NCBI GenBank assembly: GCA_009193035.1
Contig: SWDT01000125.1
Location: 88,758-152,757, forward strand
Reading direction: 5' to 3'
Source: Halicephalobus mephisto
Lineage: Eukaryota; Nematoda; Chromadorea; Rhabditida; Panagrolaimidae
DNA length: 64,000 nt
The position numbers were made by a program, and so were the translations under genes. Numbering within the stretch: position 1 is the stretch's first letter; every line of letters begins with the position of its first letter. A model generated the notes under the pieces. The model saw only the letters and a program-made list of their open reading frames with translations, was not told where the DNA came from and made no database searches. This document shows positions 13,568 through 24,914 of the stretch, piece after piece.

Positions 13568-13853
13568 TTTGGAAAAATACTTTATTCGAAGTCACTCTTA
13601 TCTGAAAATAAACATTTAAAAAATACAGTAATTGAAGTTAACGTCAGTAATGGATCATTTCCGGACAAATAATTGTATTAAAAATTTTAATTTAAAAAAA
13701 CAAGGATATTTTTGAGTAAAGTCGCCAAAAATAGGAAAAGCAATATGTTTAAAAATTTCATGATTTTTATTTTTTAATTAAATTTGAAAAAATTCTAAAT
13801 TCAGGAATTAATAAATGAGATAAAAGATAAACCCCAAAAAATTTACAAAGCCA

Positions 13854-13866
13854 TTCTCGAAACTTC
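13854..13866 (-). promoter_or_regulatory. Heat-shock element (three units)
   Basis: The sequence reads TTCTCGAAACTTC, a perfect alternating TTC-nn-GAA-nn-TTC array, the HSF1 trimer binding pattern. It lies about 290 bp upstream of the HSP70 start codon. Confidence 0.8.
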
Positions 13867-13926
13867 GAAGGGACTCAGAACGGAAAAGAGCAATGACCAC
13901 GTTCGTTTCGTTGTTTTTCTGAGTTT

Positions 13927-13939
13927 TTCTAGAATCTTC
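13927..13939 (-). promoter_or_regulatory. Second heat-shock element (three units)
   Basis: The sequence reads TTCTAGAATCTTC, again perfect TTC-nn-GAA-nn-TTC, about 360 bp upstream of the HSP70 ATG. Two intact elements 60 bp apart argue that the gene is under HSF1 control. Confidence 0.8.
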
Positions 13940-14593
13940 CAGTTCGTTCCAGCGTTTGCATCCGTGTATTCCGTGGACCAGCTGTTTTGGCCAATGTTTG
14001 TTCCATAAGGGAGGAGAGAGTTCAGAAAAGAAAATAACAACAAACGTACGGACGTACCAATTTCAAAACAGCGATTAAAAACGAAACTATCCAAAAATAA
14101 CTGTATTAAGAAATACAAAAATCAAAAACAACGAACATAAATGGAGAGCTATTTATCAGGTAGGAATAGAAACTCGAACATTCTAGAATTTATAAAAATC
14201 GAAAATAGGCGTTTTAAAATTTTTTTTCGGAAAAAATTTCTAGAAAATTCGCGAATTCTTAGTTTCAAATGTTTTTAAACTAAAAAAAATTAATTTGACC
14301 ATGAAATCAGTTTAAAGAAAATTTTTTGTCATTTTCAATTTTATATAATTTCGAAAATGTGAATTTAAAATTTTTTATTATTTTTAATTTTATTCATACA
14401 ATTTGAAAATTTTAATATAAAGAATTTTTAATTTTATATAACTTTGAAAATTTTAATTAAAAAATTTTTGATTTCTAATTTTATATAACTTCGAAAATTT
14501 TTATTGAATTTCGTCATGTCTTATTTGGAACTAAATTCAGGATTTCGAAAAACTTTATTTCTCGATTATTACGAGTTTTTTAATCCCGAAAAT

Positions 14594-16069
14594 TCAATGC
14601 CGTACAGAAGACGGGTATCTGGAGACATCTGAAGGACGATGTTGTAAGTATTTTCCGCGATCAGAAAAATGATCACCGGATGGTCTCATGTTTGGTTGTT
14701 GAGGATATGAATGGGGGAAAAATCTAGAAAGTGTTCCTAAAATTGTAAAATTATTTTAAATATTTTTCTTTATAAAATACCAAATTTGAATTGAATTTCC
14801 GGAATATGTGGAGGTTTCTTACTTGCTAAAACGAAACCCAAAGCTGCCAAGATTAATTGATCCACGACCAGGATAAACGCCATCGTGTAAGCCCATTTCA
14901 AATGACATACTCCTAATTTGTATCTTTCTGAATCGCAAATTTCACGGACTCGGGCGTGATCCCAACCTGCGGGATAAATCACACATGCCGCAAGAAGATT
15001 AAAAACTAAATTTTATTTTTATTTTAAAGATTTAAAAATCTTTAACTTACAAGAAAACAAGTGCATCCATGAGCTGATAATGAAGACATAACGATCTCTC
15101 AATAACACAAGCAGCTGAAATTTTTAATTTTTAAAAGTAAAGAATAAAAATCGAACCATGATAGATAACAGAGCCAGAAGATTCAGAATCGTGGCCGTGA
15201 TGACGAGGAAAAATGAGATCTTGAATGGATTTGACAGAGTTCTGATTTTGAGGACATCCCAGTGACAGCTGTTGGAAACTCGTCCGTCTTCGAAGTCATC
15301 CGGTGAAGTACAGTAATTGTAGAGACCGAAATAGCCTCCTCTGTCGTTTCCTATCCATTCCGGATGAATAAGGACCAAAATATGGAGAGCCGCTGAAAGT
15401 TATATTACGTGAATGAAAAAATATAAGGTATGAGAGAAATTACTAATAATGTGTGGAAATCAGCTTTTGGGATTGGGCTTAGGCATCTAGGTCATGGTGA
15501 TAACAACACTATGCAAAATTTTGGGACACCACAATTGGTTTAATATTTTTACCATCTTATATTTTTTTCATTTTATATTTCTTCCATCTTATATTTTTTT
15601 CATTTTATATTTTTTCATCTTATATTTTTCCCACTGTCATATATTACGGTCAAAATGAAAAATAAATTTTTTAATGCAATTATGTCAGAAAAAATCCTAT
15701 AATTATAAGCTCGAAATGTTCATTCCAAAATGCTAGAATTATAAAAATAAACTTTTTATAAAATTATTTCGTTATGAATTTTAAAAATTTTCAGAATTTT
15801 CTAAAACGTTCGAACTCAAATGCTCAAAAATATATAAAAATTTAAAATAAATTTAAAAATCATTTTAATAAAAATTTTCATAACTTTTAGAAAATTTCGA
15901 AATTTTTTAAGATTTTGGATTTTGAAAAATTTGGAAATTATAATATTACTTTAAAAATTATAAATTTATTAAATAACGGACCTGAGCATAATGTGAATAA
16001 GACCCAAATAGCTCCGAGAATCCTCCAATGACGAACGTATTCTTTATGATAGTCGACCAAATACTGCAT
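14594..16069 (-). CDS. LHFPL-family tetraspan membrane protein
   Basis: Exons 16069-15982, 15392-15157, 15114-15051, 15005-14823 and 14736-14594 give 237 aa. The ATG (MQYLVDYHKEYVRHWRILG) opens directly into the first membrane segment, as in the family. After it comes the LHFPL signature in the first extracellular loop, HPEWIGNDRGGYFGLYNYC. Two more hydrophobic segments follow, then the conserved WAYTMAFILVVDQLILAALG fourth segment. The cytosolic tail (about 45 aa) is hydrophilic and Ser/Pro/Arg-rich. The last exon is easily missed because read-through at the exon-4 donor gives a short false tail. LHFPL proteins act as accessory subunits at the plasma membrane, for example in mechanotransduction complexes. 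The large first intron (about 590 bp) is AT-rich. Confidence 0.85.
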
Positions 16070-16834
16070 ATAGAAAATTCATCAACGAATCAGCTTGGAA
16101 CTGAATCGAAAATCAATCCTTAATTCTTCCAATTTTACGAATTTTAAAGACGATAACGACCGATCCGCCAAAAGCTGTCACGATTGGATCGCTTTCACGT
16201 CTTCATTAGCCATATTTCTCTGATTTTTGATTGGTCGCTGACTGTTTTCCGTTGACCGCTGCTTTTTCGCGCCTTCCCTTACGTAAACATTGGAGTACTC
16301 ATAAGGATTAATTTACGAATAACATTGAATTTCAAAATCCAAAAGTAGCTGAAAATATATTTTCAAAAATGAGATTTCCTTTATTCAAATTAGTAATCAA
16401 AATTTAAATCTGAAATTTTCGTGTTAGGATGCGAAATTTGCGGGTTTTTTCTTTTTTGAAAAATGAAGTCCATTGAAATTTTGATTTAAAACGAAATTTT
16501 TTGATTTTTTTCTTTTTCGAAAATGTATTTTATTTTATCAAAGTTAATCAAAATTTAAATCTGAAATTTTCGTGTTAGAATGCAAATTAAAAAAAATAAA
16601 TTTAATTTGTGAATTTTAAAAAATAAATATTGATTTTAATCAATTTTATATAAATTTATAATATATTAAATTCTTTCAAAATTACTTTTTTTTGGAAAAA
16701 ATAATTTCACTAATTATGTCCCAAGGCGAAAATTAAAGATATGAAATTTTGATTTTTATTTTTAAAAACGAAGAATTGATTTCATTGAGACTAGAAATGA
16801 TATAAAGCAGAATTCAAAAATACGCAATAATTTT
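16070..16834. other. Spacer with LHFPL promoter and family-B repeat
   Basis: 16100-16320 is less AT-rich and probably holds the LHFPL promoter. 16390-16760 is an inverted-repeat element. No coding exon seen. Confidence 0.5.
16390..16760. repeat. Inverted-repeat element, family B copy 2
   Basis: The arm AAATCTGAAATTTTCGTGTT appears twice (near 16403 and 16557), followed the first time by GCGGGTTTTTTCTTTTTTG. The loop block CAATTTTATATAAATTTA at about 16642 matches copy 1. The right arm near 16715-16760 (CCCAAGGCGAAAATTAAA) is eroded. The doubled left arm suggests a nested or partly duplicated copy. Confidence 0.55.
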
Positions 16835-18112
16835 TTAGAATCTCGGTGTATTGGGATGTCCAGTTTGAAGGCCGGTCACCAGACGATTGGTCAAACTGTC
16901 GACATCTGGTGCAGAACGATCTCTCATGGTTGTTTGTTGACGGATTTCCTGAACTTTTCGATCGGACAAGATATCTCCTTGGATGAATGGAGTTTGATTC
17001 TGATTAGCTTGATGTTGTCGATTAGTGAGGCCTTCGTCACGGATTTGACGGACAAATTTCAGTGGATTTACAGAGTTGGAACCTGCATGATAGGGTGCAT
17101 ATGGGGCATAGGTCTCTTCCGTCGTTGATTTTGAATATTGTTGTTTAATAGTTCTGGTAATTGTTCCGCCATCAGGGAGAGATTCGTAGCCTTCGATCGT
17201 TTGGATCGGAGTAGTAGTTGCATATTGATGAATTAGTTCCTTCGGATTAGTCACCAGATAATCTTTCTTGATTTCATAGCGCATGCCGGGTTCGCTGAAG
17301 AGAGCGGAAGTGGCTGAAAAAATATTTTCTTTTAGATTTAACTTCCGATATAAAAAACTTACTGCTCGTACGACCGGATTGGGGGAAATCATAACGACTA
17401 TCACCAAGTCCATTCAGATAATCGCTTTTCGGTGGTTCGGAACGCAGGGAGTTGAGGGTGCCGTAGGGGTCGTGGCTTGGGGACTTTAATCCACTCAATG
17501 GAACAGAAGGAGCTGTATTGACTGCTGGTGGAGGAGCAGTCGCGGGGGGTCGGTTGAGACTACTCGTTCCTAGGCCAGAAGTCGCGGCTGGGGTGGCAGA
17601 AAAACCCAAAGGATCTCCCATACCACTAAAAGGAGAACCAACATTGGTAGCTCGAGAATTACGACCTGAATCAGGAAATCCTCCACCAAATTCGCTTCCA
17701 GCTCTTGTTCCTCCAGCTTGACTCTCTCCATCACCCCCTGTTGTCCATGCTTTTTCCGTAACACGAACCCCATCACGACCTGGAGTCCCTTTTTCAACAA
17801 CACGTTGATGAATAACGGACACACGAGGAGCAAGATCACGTGGAACTCTTTTCAGTTCAATTCCATCCGCTGCAACGACACCGTCCCCGATGGGCGAATA
17901 ATACATCCGACGGGGCTTTAGGGACTTGTTAACAAGATGCGGATCTGTTACGAGCTAAAATCTATTTTTAAAAGAAATAAAAAATAAAATCCAACTTCGC
18001 CTCCAGTCCAAAATGTTGGACCAAATTCGACTCCAGACCCGACGCGGTCTCCATAGCCAGGGAAGCGGGTGAAATCGCGTTCCAAAGAACGCTCCTTCGA
18101 GCTTCTGCTCAT
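16835..18112 (-). CDS. Unrecognised low-complexity protein, 395 aa
   Basis: Exons 18112-17996, 17954-17363 and 17313-16835 join in frame. The N terminus is Arg/Ser-rich (MSRSSKERSLERDF) and the first 120 residues look ordered (MYYSPIGDGVVAADG). The middle (about 120-230) is Gly/Ser/Pro-rich and probably disordered. The C-terminal part has a short conserved-looking block (MRYEIKKDYLVTNPKELIHQ), then Gln/Thr-rich sequence. There is no signal peptide and no membrane segment. The donor of intron 1 (GTTGGA) is weak, but the 41-bp intron keeps the frame. I do not recognise the family and assign no function. Confidence 0.75.
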
Positions 18113-18952
18113 TTACAGAACTTCTGCTACCTAAAATTAACTCCAGACATCAGAAAAAAATTATTTCAACACGAGTATCTAAAAATTAAATTTTTAAATA
18201 TCTCAAAAATTTCCATAAAATTCTGAAACTTGATGGAATTCTAGAACTTTTCAGAATATGGCACTGAACTCCAGGAAGATTATGAAAAACTCCCTGATAT
18301 TTCTAGAGTTACAAAAGTATCCACTGGATTATAAAAAGTTTCAGAAATTTCAAAGATATTCTAAAAACTCTTAAACGAGATTCTTGAAGATTTCGAAATT
18401 TCCTATTTTGATTCTGTAAAACTTTCGAAATCTGAGAAATTTTGAAGAATCCCGAAAGTTCTAATTAGATTCTAGAAAATTCTGCAAATTTTAGAAATCT
18501 AGAAAAATTAAAAACTTGAAAATTTAAAAAACATTGATTTTTGGAAAATTTTAATTTTTAAAAATATCTAATTTTATAGCGGGGCGAAATTGATTGAAAA
18601 ACATTCTTGATGTTGGAAAATAAAGCTAGGCGGACTCTAAAAATTGAGATAGAGAAAACAGGACATTTCGTGGCAGCTTTAGCTGGTCTGATGGAAAGCC
18701 GGCCGCAATCACTCGGGGGCGTTATCCATAATGGCCATCCAACAGCCGCACATTCTGGAACATTCGCCTTAGGGATAGACAGTTGATCTTTCTACAAAGA
18801 TGCCTCTCGGTCCAGAAGCAGGTGCTAGAGGGTATTATCGGCAACATGTGTTGCTTGCTCTACCGGGATTTCATATTGACCATTTGGAATGTTTTTTATC
18901 GAGGAAAATCTAACATCAAGAAAAACGAAAGCAAATTTCAAAACGTCATTTT
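18113..18952. other. Spacer, promoter side of the 395-aa gene
   Basis: 18170-18560 consists of degenerate phased A/T runs (TTCTAGAA-like words about every 10 bp). 18630-18880 is markedly less AT-rich and unlike its surroundings, a plausible promoter. No exon found. Confidence 0.45.
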
Positions 18953-20835
18953 TTAGTTTCTGACCATTGGAAGTTTCCAACCGATGATCTGCTTGTCTAT
19001 ACTACATGTGATGAGATTGTTAGTATCGTGGTCAGGCAACCAAGTGGCTGAGCTAACCATTCGACGATGGCACTAAAAATAAATTTATTTTTTGTTGAAA
19101 ATTAATCACTTACCCTTCCGTTCGTTCTTGGAAGTCTCGTAAGAGTTCTCATTCCTTTTAAATCATAAACGCTTACATGTCTGTTATCTTGAGGAATAGC
19201 AACCAAATTCTGCTGATGATACACCGATAATCGATTTGCAGAACTATCCAATCGGACTTCAGAAATTGGACATCTCATGTTTCGTAAATCCCAAACTTTC
19301 ACAGTTCTATCATCACTTCCAGAAACTATATGATGGGTAGAAGAGAAGACTGCAGATGTTACGGTACTGAAAACAAATATTATGATAAAAAACAATTTTG
19401 CAAAATTATTACGATAGAAATTTCTGAAAAATAAAAAGAACTAAAAATAGTGTGGGTGAATTCCTGAGACGAATTATCAGAATTACCGTTTCCAAAGGGT
19501 TCGTTCTCTTTGTGCGGGAATTCAAAAATTCCAAAAACGTAATTATCATTTTTCGTTTAATTATAACTTTTTTAATGGATAATTATTAAATAATAAATAA
19601 ACACTTACTCATTATGGCCTTGGAAAACTGCAACAGATTGGATAGTATCACGGAAGTCCCACAATCGAAAAGTGAAATCTTTGGAAGCTGTAGCGACTAG
19701 TTTCCCTGATTGATGGGCATCACAATGAGTCAGATCTTGGTCGTGACCGGTCAAAACGTTTAGGATTTTCCCGTTTTCTCCATCGTAAATGTTAGCAGAT
19801 CTATCCCACGAAGCAGTCAATATATGCTCGCCTCCACTGAGCCAGACAGCACTAACGACTGAGTTTGTATGGCCAGTTAATTTGAGAGAAGGATGACGAA
19901 CATTTATCGGGATGTTCGATATATGTCCATCTGGAAGAACTTCATATATGGGATAGGACAATCAAAACTCACCAAACTCGTCGCCTTTCTCAGATGCAGC
20001 ATCTAAATCGTCTTCACTACTCGCATTTGGCTGAGTTCCGCTCGTCAAATGGGAGGATCTCCATAGATGAACTGTCCTGTCGCCGCTGGCAGTCAAGACT
20101 AATATTTCATCAGTGGACTTGTCTGCAGAGAGACTAATAGAGTTGACTGATCCATTATGGCCAGTATATATCAGCAAACACTGCCCGTTGTCTGCATTCC
20201 ATATCTTCGCCGTCTGGTCCGCAGAAGCACTAGCAATCAATTTCACGTTGGAAACTGAGACAGAAGCCACATCCCAAACAGCATCTGTGTGTCCCGTAAA
20301 GTTCCGAGTATATCTAGCTTTTGATAATTCCGTATTCCCACTAGCTACCTTCAAACTTGTGACTAGTCTTCCAGACGAACCTCGAAAAGCCGACTTCCAT
20401 TTGTGTCGCATCGCATTCGCTGCAATACATCTAACTTTTTACTTTTGAAATCACAACCAAACCTTTCTTGGAGCTCTTGGAAAGTTCTCTCATCTCGTCG
20501 GTAATGTTCGTCAATTGAGAAAAACTCGAGGATTCCGAAGGAGTAAAGCTGTCGTATCCGAAGTGGTGACTGCCGATTCTCTGTTTCACTAAAAATTCTC
20601 AGATTTAAATAATTGAGTCACAGTTCTTACGTGCAATGTTCTCCATGTACAGTGCTTCGAATTCTCGTTCGATCATTGCAAAGAGTTCATACAACTTGGC
20701 TCTGAAAATATATATCAATCCTATGAAAGTTTAATGGTTTTACTTTTGAGGAAAACCTTCTTGTTCCAGAATATCCATTGCACCAGGTGTATGGAGTACA
20801 CTATCCGTTTGACTACGAGGACGATTTCCAGACAT
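18953..20835 (-). CDS. WDR37-type WD40-repeat protein
   Basis: Seven exons (20835-20744, 20701-20631, 20588-20463, 20419-19973, 19930-19609, 19366-19114, 19072-18953) give 476 aa, close to vertebrate WDR37. An N-terminal helix (KLYELFAMIEREFEALYMEN) corresponds to the WDR37 LLELFGQIEREFENLY region. It is followed by WD repeats with clear GH...WD cores: HTDAVWDVAS, GHNGSVNSIS, GHTNSVVSAVW, GHDQDLTHCD, TVTSAVFSSTHHIVSGSDDR, ending CHRRMVSSATW. The match to WDR37 runs through every repeat, including the FRLWDFRD and TVKVWDLRNMR phrases. WDR37 forms a complex with PACS proteins and affects lysosome and ER calcium homeostasis in vertebrates; that role here is inference. Introns are 41-46 bp except one of 242 bp carrying a family-A repeat. 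Confidence 0.93.
19450..19555. repeat. Dispersed intronic repeat, family A copy 2
   Basis: Inside the WDR37 intron 19367-19608. It holds GACGAATTATCAGAATTACC and then TGTGCGGGAATTCAAAAATT, the same block order as in the HSP70 and K2P introns. Confidence 0.6.
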
Positions 20836-21559
20836 TTTTATTTAGAAATAATTAAAATAGAATTTATAAATAAAATAAATACATCGACAACGAGTGCACT
20901 TGGCAGTCATTCGATATAATGGAGTAACGTTCGGATCACAACGCCAAACATGTCAATAACTCATTTCCACTGACACCAGTGCAAGTTTCTGGACATTTCC
21001 TAGAATTCCGTAGGGATTTCTGTTATCTCGTGAAAACTTCTAGAATCCAGTAAAAACTTCTGGAACTATGAAGAACCTCATGGAACAGTATAAACTTTTT
21101 CGAAATCAGATGAAAATTTCGAAAACTTTTCAGAATATGATGAAACTTTCGAAAATTTCTAAAATTAAACACTTTTGAAATCTCATGGAAATTGCTGAAG
21201 TTTTTAGTGTTTTTAGATTTTTTGTAATTCTCCGTAACTCAGTGAAAAGTTCTTGAACTTTCAAGAATCTTATGAAATCTAGAATTTTCCAGACTCTTAC
21301 GGTAATTTCAGAATGTCCCGGAATTCAATGAAAATCTTCAAAACCGTCTGAAACTAATCATTCTGAGATCTTTAAAAAGTTCTGGAAGTTTGTGTTGAGA
21401 TAATTTTCCAAAAGTGCATTTTATTTTTGAAAAACATAATTTTTGAAAACATTTCTCGATTTTATAGAATTTATTACTTATATGAAGCTATAGATTTCAT
21501 AATGAGAAAAAATAAATGAACTTGTTTACCAGTACTTTGAGATTAAAATTATAATTGCC
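20836..21559. other. WDR37 upstream / globin 3' flank
   Basis: 20990-21420 is a long run of degenerate phased A/T words (GAAACTTTCGAAAATTTC and relatives). Sequence next to the WDR37 ATG is ordinary. No exon seen. Confidence 0.45.
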
Positions 21560-22937
21560 TCAGGCTTCGTTCTCGGAGCTCGAGTTGCAAACTTCGGTAC
21601 TTCCTTGATGAGGGAGTTGTCGATGTTGAGGCAACGATGAACGTCTTTGAACTCTGATTTGGGCGTAGTAACCGTCACGGACTGATGAAAACATAACAGC
21701 CATCAGTTGACTCCAAGCCAGTAAAGTTTCACATCGTTTGTGAGCCCCGCCGTCACATCTCACACATTCAGCGATAGCGGCGTCTGCTATGGTTGAGAAG
21801 AATTCTGGACGAAAACCATAGTTACAAAGTTGAGCATATGTGCTTCCAAATCCAATAGAAATTTCGGCAATCTGTAAATTTCCAATTAATAGTGAAAATT
21901 CGAGGAATAAACTACTTTATCTGGATCTTCGATGTTATTGACGCTTTCGGTGATGAAATTGCAGATATTTGTTGCCAGTTCTTCCACTTTCTCTTCCGAT
22001 AGATAGGATATAAATAACTTAATTTCCGATCTCAAAGAACAAGCACGTTTCAAAATTAAATGACCAATGTTTTTTCTGAAATAATAATGTTAAAAAAATT
22101 CAAAATTTTCTGCAAAATTATCTCAGTAAAAATTTAGAATTTTCAATTTTGAATATGTTTTAAAAAATTCCGGAACTTTCCACAGAATTTTGAAAACGTT
22201 CACGAAATTCTTATTTTTTATGTACATAGTTGTTTAATTCACGGAAATAAACAAAAAACACGTACTTGGCGTTTTTGTAGGATTGCTGAATCCGGAGTCT
22301 GGTCAAGGACGGCAGAACTCCGTTGGACGTCCTCCGGGTGGAACTCGAAATTGCAGAAGTACCGGAATTCTGGGCTTGTGCCATTGTCTGAAATGAAGTA
22401 ATCCAATGACGAAACTGACTTTTATCTTTACCTGACAATCGTTTTTTAATTGTTGGGCACAAAGTGACCTACTTCGTCGACGACTTGCTAGATTAGCTAT
22501 GTTGAGGACAGACATACCATCTGAATAAGAGCCTTTTCTCCCGGAGTAATGGTCTCCCAACGACGGAACCGACAGATGCTGACTAGTACTGCTTTGATTA
22601 CTAGTTTCTGTCATTCCGCACTCATTGTAGATTTTTGTGGAGGAAATTGCATTTGTGGAGGAGTTTTTCTTTTTTACAAAGCTGTGAGGACCACTGTTCT
22701 GAACCCCATTTTCTGTGAGAATTGGAAGACTGGTAATTCCGGAATCACTAAAATAAAAATTAATCTAACGGCTTAAATAACGACAAATACTTACTTTTCA
22801 CACGAATCTGCTCTGTTTTGCTCCGAAAGCACACTTTTGGATCGTTTTTCCATTAATTTACCTTTTTTGAAATTACGTTTGTCGGATGTGACGCTTTGGG
22901 TCGTCTTCAGATTGTTCGTCGACGTCTCATTTCCCAT
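21560..22937 (-). CDS. Globin-like protein with N-myristoylation-type start
   Basis: Exons 22937-22795, 22747-22432, 22387-22266, 22075-21916 and 21871-21560 give 350 aa. The first 190 residues are Ser/Asn/Lys-rich and disordered. Residues about 190-320 resemble the nematode globin fold: helix-E-like KVEELATNICNFI, helix-F/G-like FGSTYAQLCNYGFRPEFF, then the H-helix region with WSQLMAVMFSSVRDGYY. At the expected distal (E7) site I read Leu, and at the proximal (F8) site Tyr in place of His, so canonical haem ligation may be missing. MGNETST fits an N-myristoylation signal. The frame stays open upstream through an in-frame intron (23049-23106) to another ATG at 23190, so a longer start is possible. 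Family call is by pattern, moderately secure. Confidence 0.65.
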
Positions 22938-24914
22938 TTTGACGGAAGCTTGAAAATTAAAGTATTTATCTAAGTAACGTAAGCAAAATAACAAATCAAT
23001 TAACTCGTCTTCGAAACGAGAGCTCAAATATCGGGCCAAAGTTCTGGAGCAGACGCAATCCTAGGAAATTTAAGCTATTTTTTACTTCCAGAAAAGTAGA
23101 TACTTGTCGTAGAAACTGAAACTCCTCATCTGGAGCAACAATTGTCCTGTTATGAAAATTGAATCTGGGAATTGTGACAGTTACTTTCATTAAAATTTTA
23201 AAACTTTAAAAATTCGAAAAATTTAATTTTCAAATAATTCTAAAAAATCCCACTGAATTCAGAATGATTAAATTGGATTCTGAAGATTTCCACAAAATTC
23301 TGGATGTGGAAATTTTTACAGAAATCTGAGATTCTAGGAAATTATAAAATTATAAAATGTTTCGAAATCTTCCATCGGATTCTGAAAGTTTTTGCAGAAT
23401 TCTGGGATTTTCTACGGAATTTCAGACTTCTGGAATAGCTCGAACATTTCCACAAAATTACAGAAAACTCAATAAACTTTCACATGATTCTCGAGTATTT
23501 CAAAACATTCCACTAGATTCTGAAAGATTTTAAAAAATTCAAAGGAAGTTTAATCTTGTCCTAAGAAATTTAAGCTATTTTTTACTCTCAGAAAAACCGA
23601 TACTTTATCGTGGAAGCTGAAATTTTCAATCTAGAATAAAAAAGAAAATTTCAACAAAGTTCATCCAAAATTTCGGCCAGAAATGACGAGTTATCGTTAA
23701 TGGTAAAATTTGATGAAACAGAAAATCTCACGATTCTAACGTTTCTTTGTAACTGACCTAAGATTTGAATTGATGTTCAAATTACAATTTGGGTTAAGGA
23801 TCAAAAACTGCGCTTCAGATTCCTTCAATTTCGAAGGAGGTGTTAAAAAGAAAAAATTCAAGTGTCCGTAAACGGTCCAACCCACACACTTTGATCCTTG
23901 AGAATCTAGTCAGACGAGACGCCGTATTTCTCGATGTGCACGAGTTTTCAAATAGCCTTTGGCTGTTTTGCCATCAAAAATGTACTAACTTCTCAAAAAG
24001 TTCCGAAAAAAGAATATGAAGATTTAATTAAGAAATTGTGTCCACAAAAAATGAAATTTTTTAAATAATAAAAATTTAATAAAAAAAATGGATTTTTAAG
24101 AAATGTTGACAAATTTCGAAAAAATTGTAAATATTTGAATTTTAGAAATTTTTATTGGATTTTAGGAAATTCCGAAATCAGTGATTTTTGGAAAATTATA
24201 ATTATATCATAAAAATAAATTTTGTTATGAAATTATCTCAACATGGATTTTTGGAATTTTTAGGATTATATGATAGTTTCAAAATCACACGACTACAGAA
24301 ATCAAAAATGGAAAATCTTACGAAATTTTTCCAATACGAATTTCCAAAATCTAAAATCTTCTAAAATTACAAATTCCAACTATGGATTTTAAATATTTTC
24401 GTTGAATTTTACAGTATTTTGTGATTATAAATCTAAAAAAAATATTTGTTTCAGAATTACACAGAAGCATCTAGAGCTGATTGAATCGGATTAAGGAGGA
24501 GAAAAACAATGAAGGAAATCACGCCTTATAGTTGGTAATCTAATCTGAACGGCTTTTTTGAAATAGAAAAACGGGACATGGACAACGTCGGCATTCGGCC
24601 ATGGATAAAGTTTTTTCTGGACACACTTGGGCTCACCGAAAAACGAAGTTACGCCCTGTTTACCTAATTTATCATTTATTTTCGAAGGGGATTTGGTTGT
24701 GGACATTGAAGGCTTCTGGCTACTTTCCTACGTCAATTATATTCATATATTTTAAAAATGAAAAGAATTAATTTTAAAATTCTCAAAGAAAACTGACGAC
24801 AAAAGCATTACGTCACGGTTTAATCTCCGTAGTTTTCTTAAATTACATGTTGGGCTTTATTTTCGTCAAATATTATATAACTTTTAGTCGGGATACGGTT
24901 TTTGCGAAATTGAA
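22938..24914. other. Upstream region of globin gene / K2P-A 3' flank
   Basis: 22938-23190 may be extra 5' coding sequence for the globin-like gene. A 65-bp block at 23062-23130 recurs at about 23568-23635. 23200-23560 is phased A/T repeat sequence. A 71-codon ATG-initiated frame lies on minus at 24706-24491 (MSTTKSPSKINDKLGKQG); it has no recognisable family and I cannot decide whether it is a gene. Confidence 0.4.

Larger units (their letters stand above)
13568..14593. other. HSP70 upstream region / LHFPL 3' flank
   Basis: It carries the splice acceptor in the HSP70 5' leader (near 13603), both heat-shock elements, and from 14150 onward an AT-rich stretch with phased A/T runs. I see no coding exon. 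Confidence 0.5.

Noticed and set aside
13843..14118. 91-codon minus frame upstream of HSP70
   Set aside because: Covers the heat-shock elements, low-complexity, no splice partner; judged chance.
18170..18560. TTCTAGAA words read as heat-shock elements
   Set aside because: Abundant degenerate words across all spacers without exact TTCnnGAAnnTTC triplets; better explained as phased A/T tracts.
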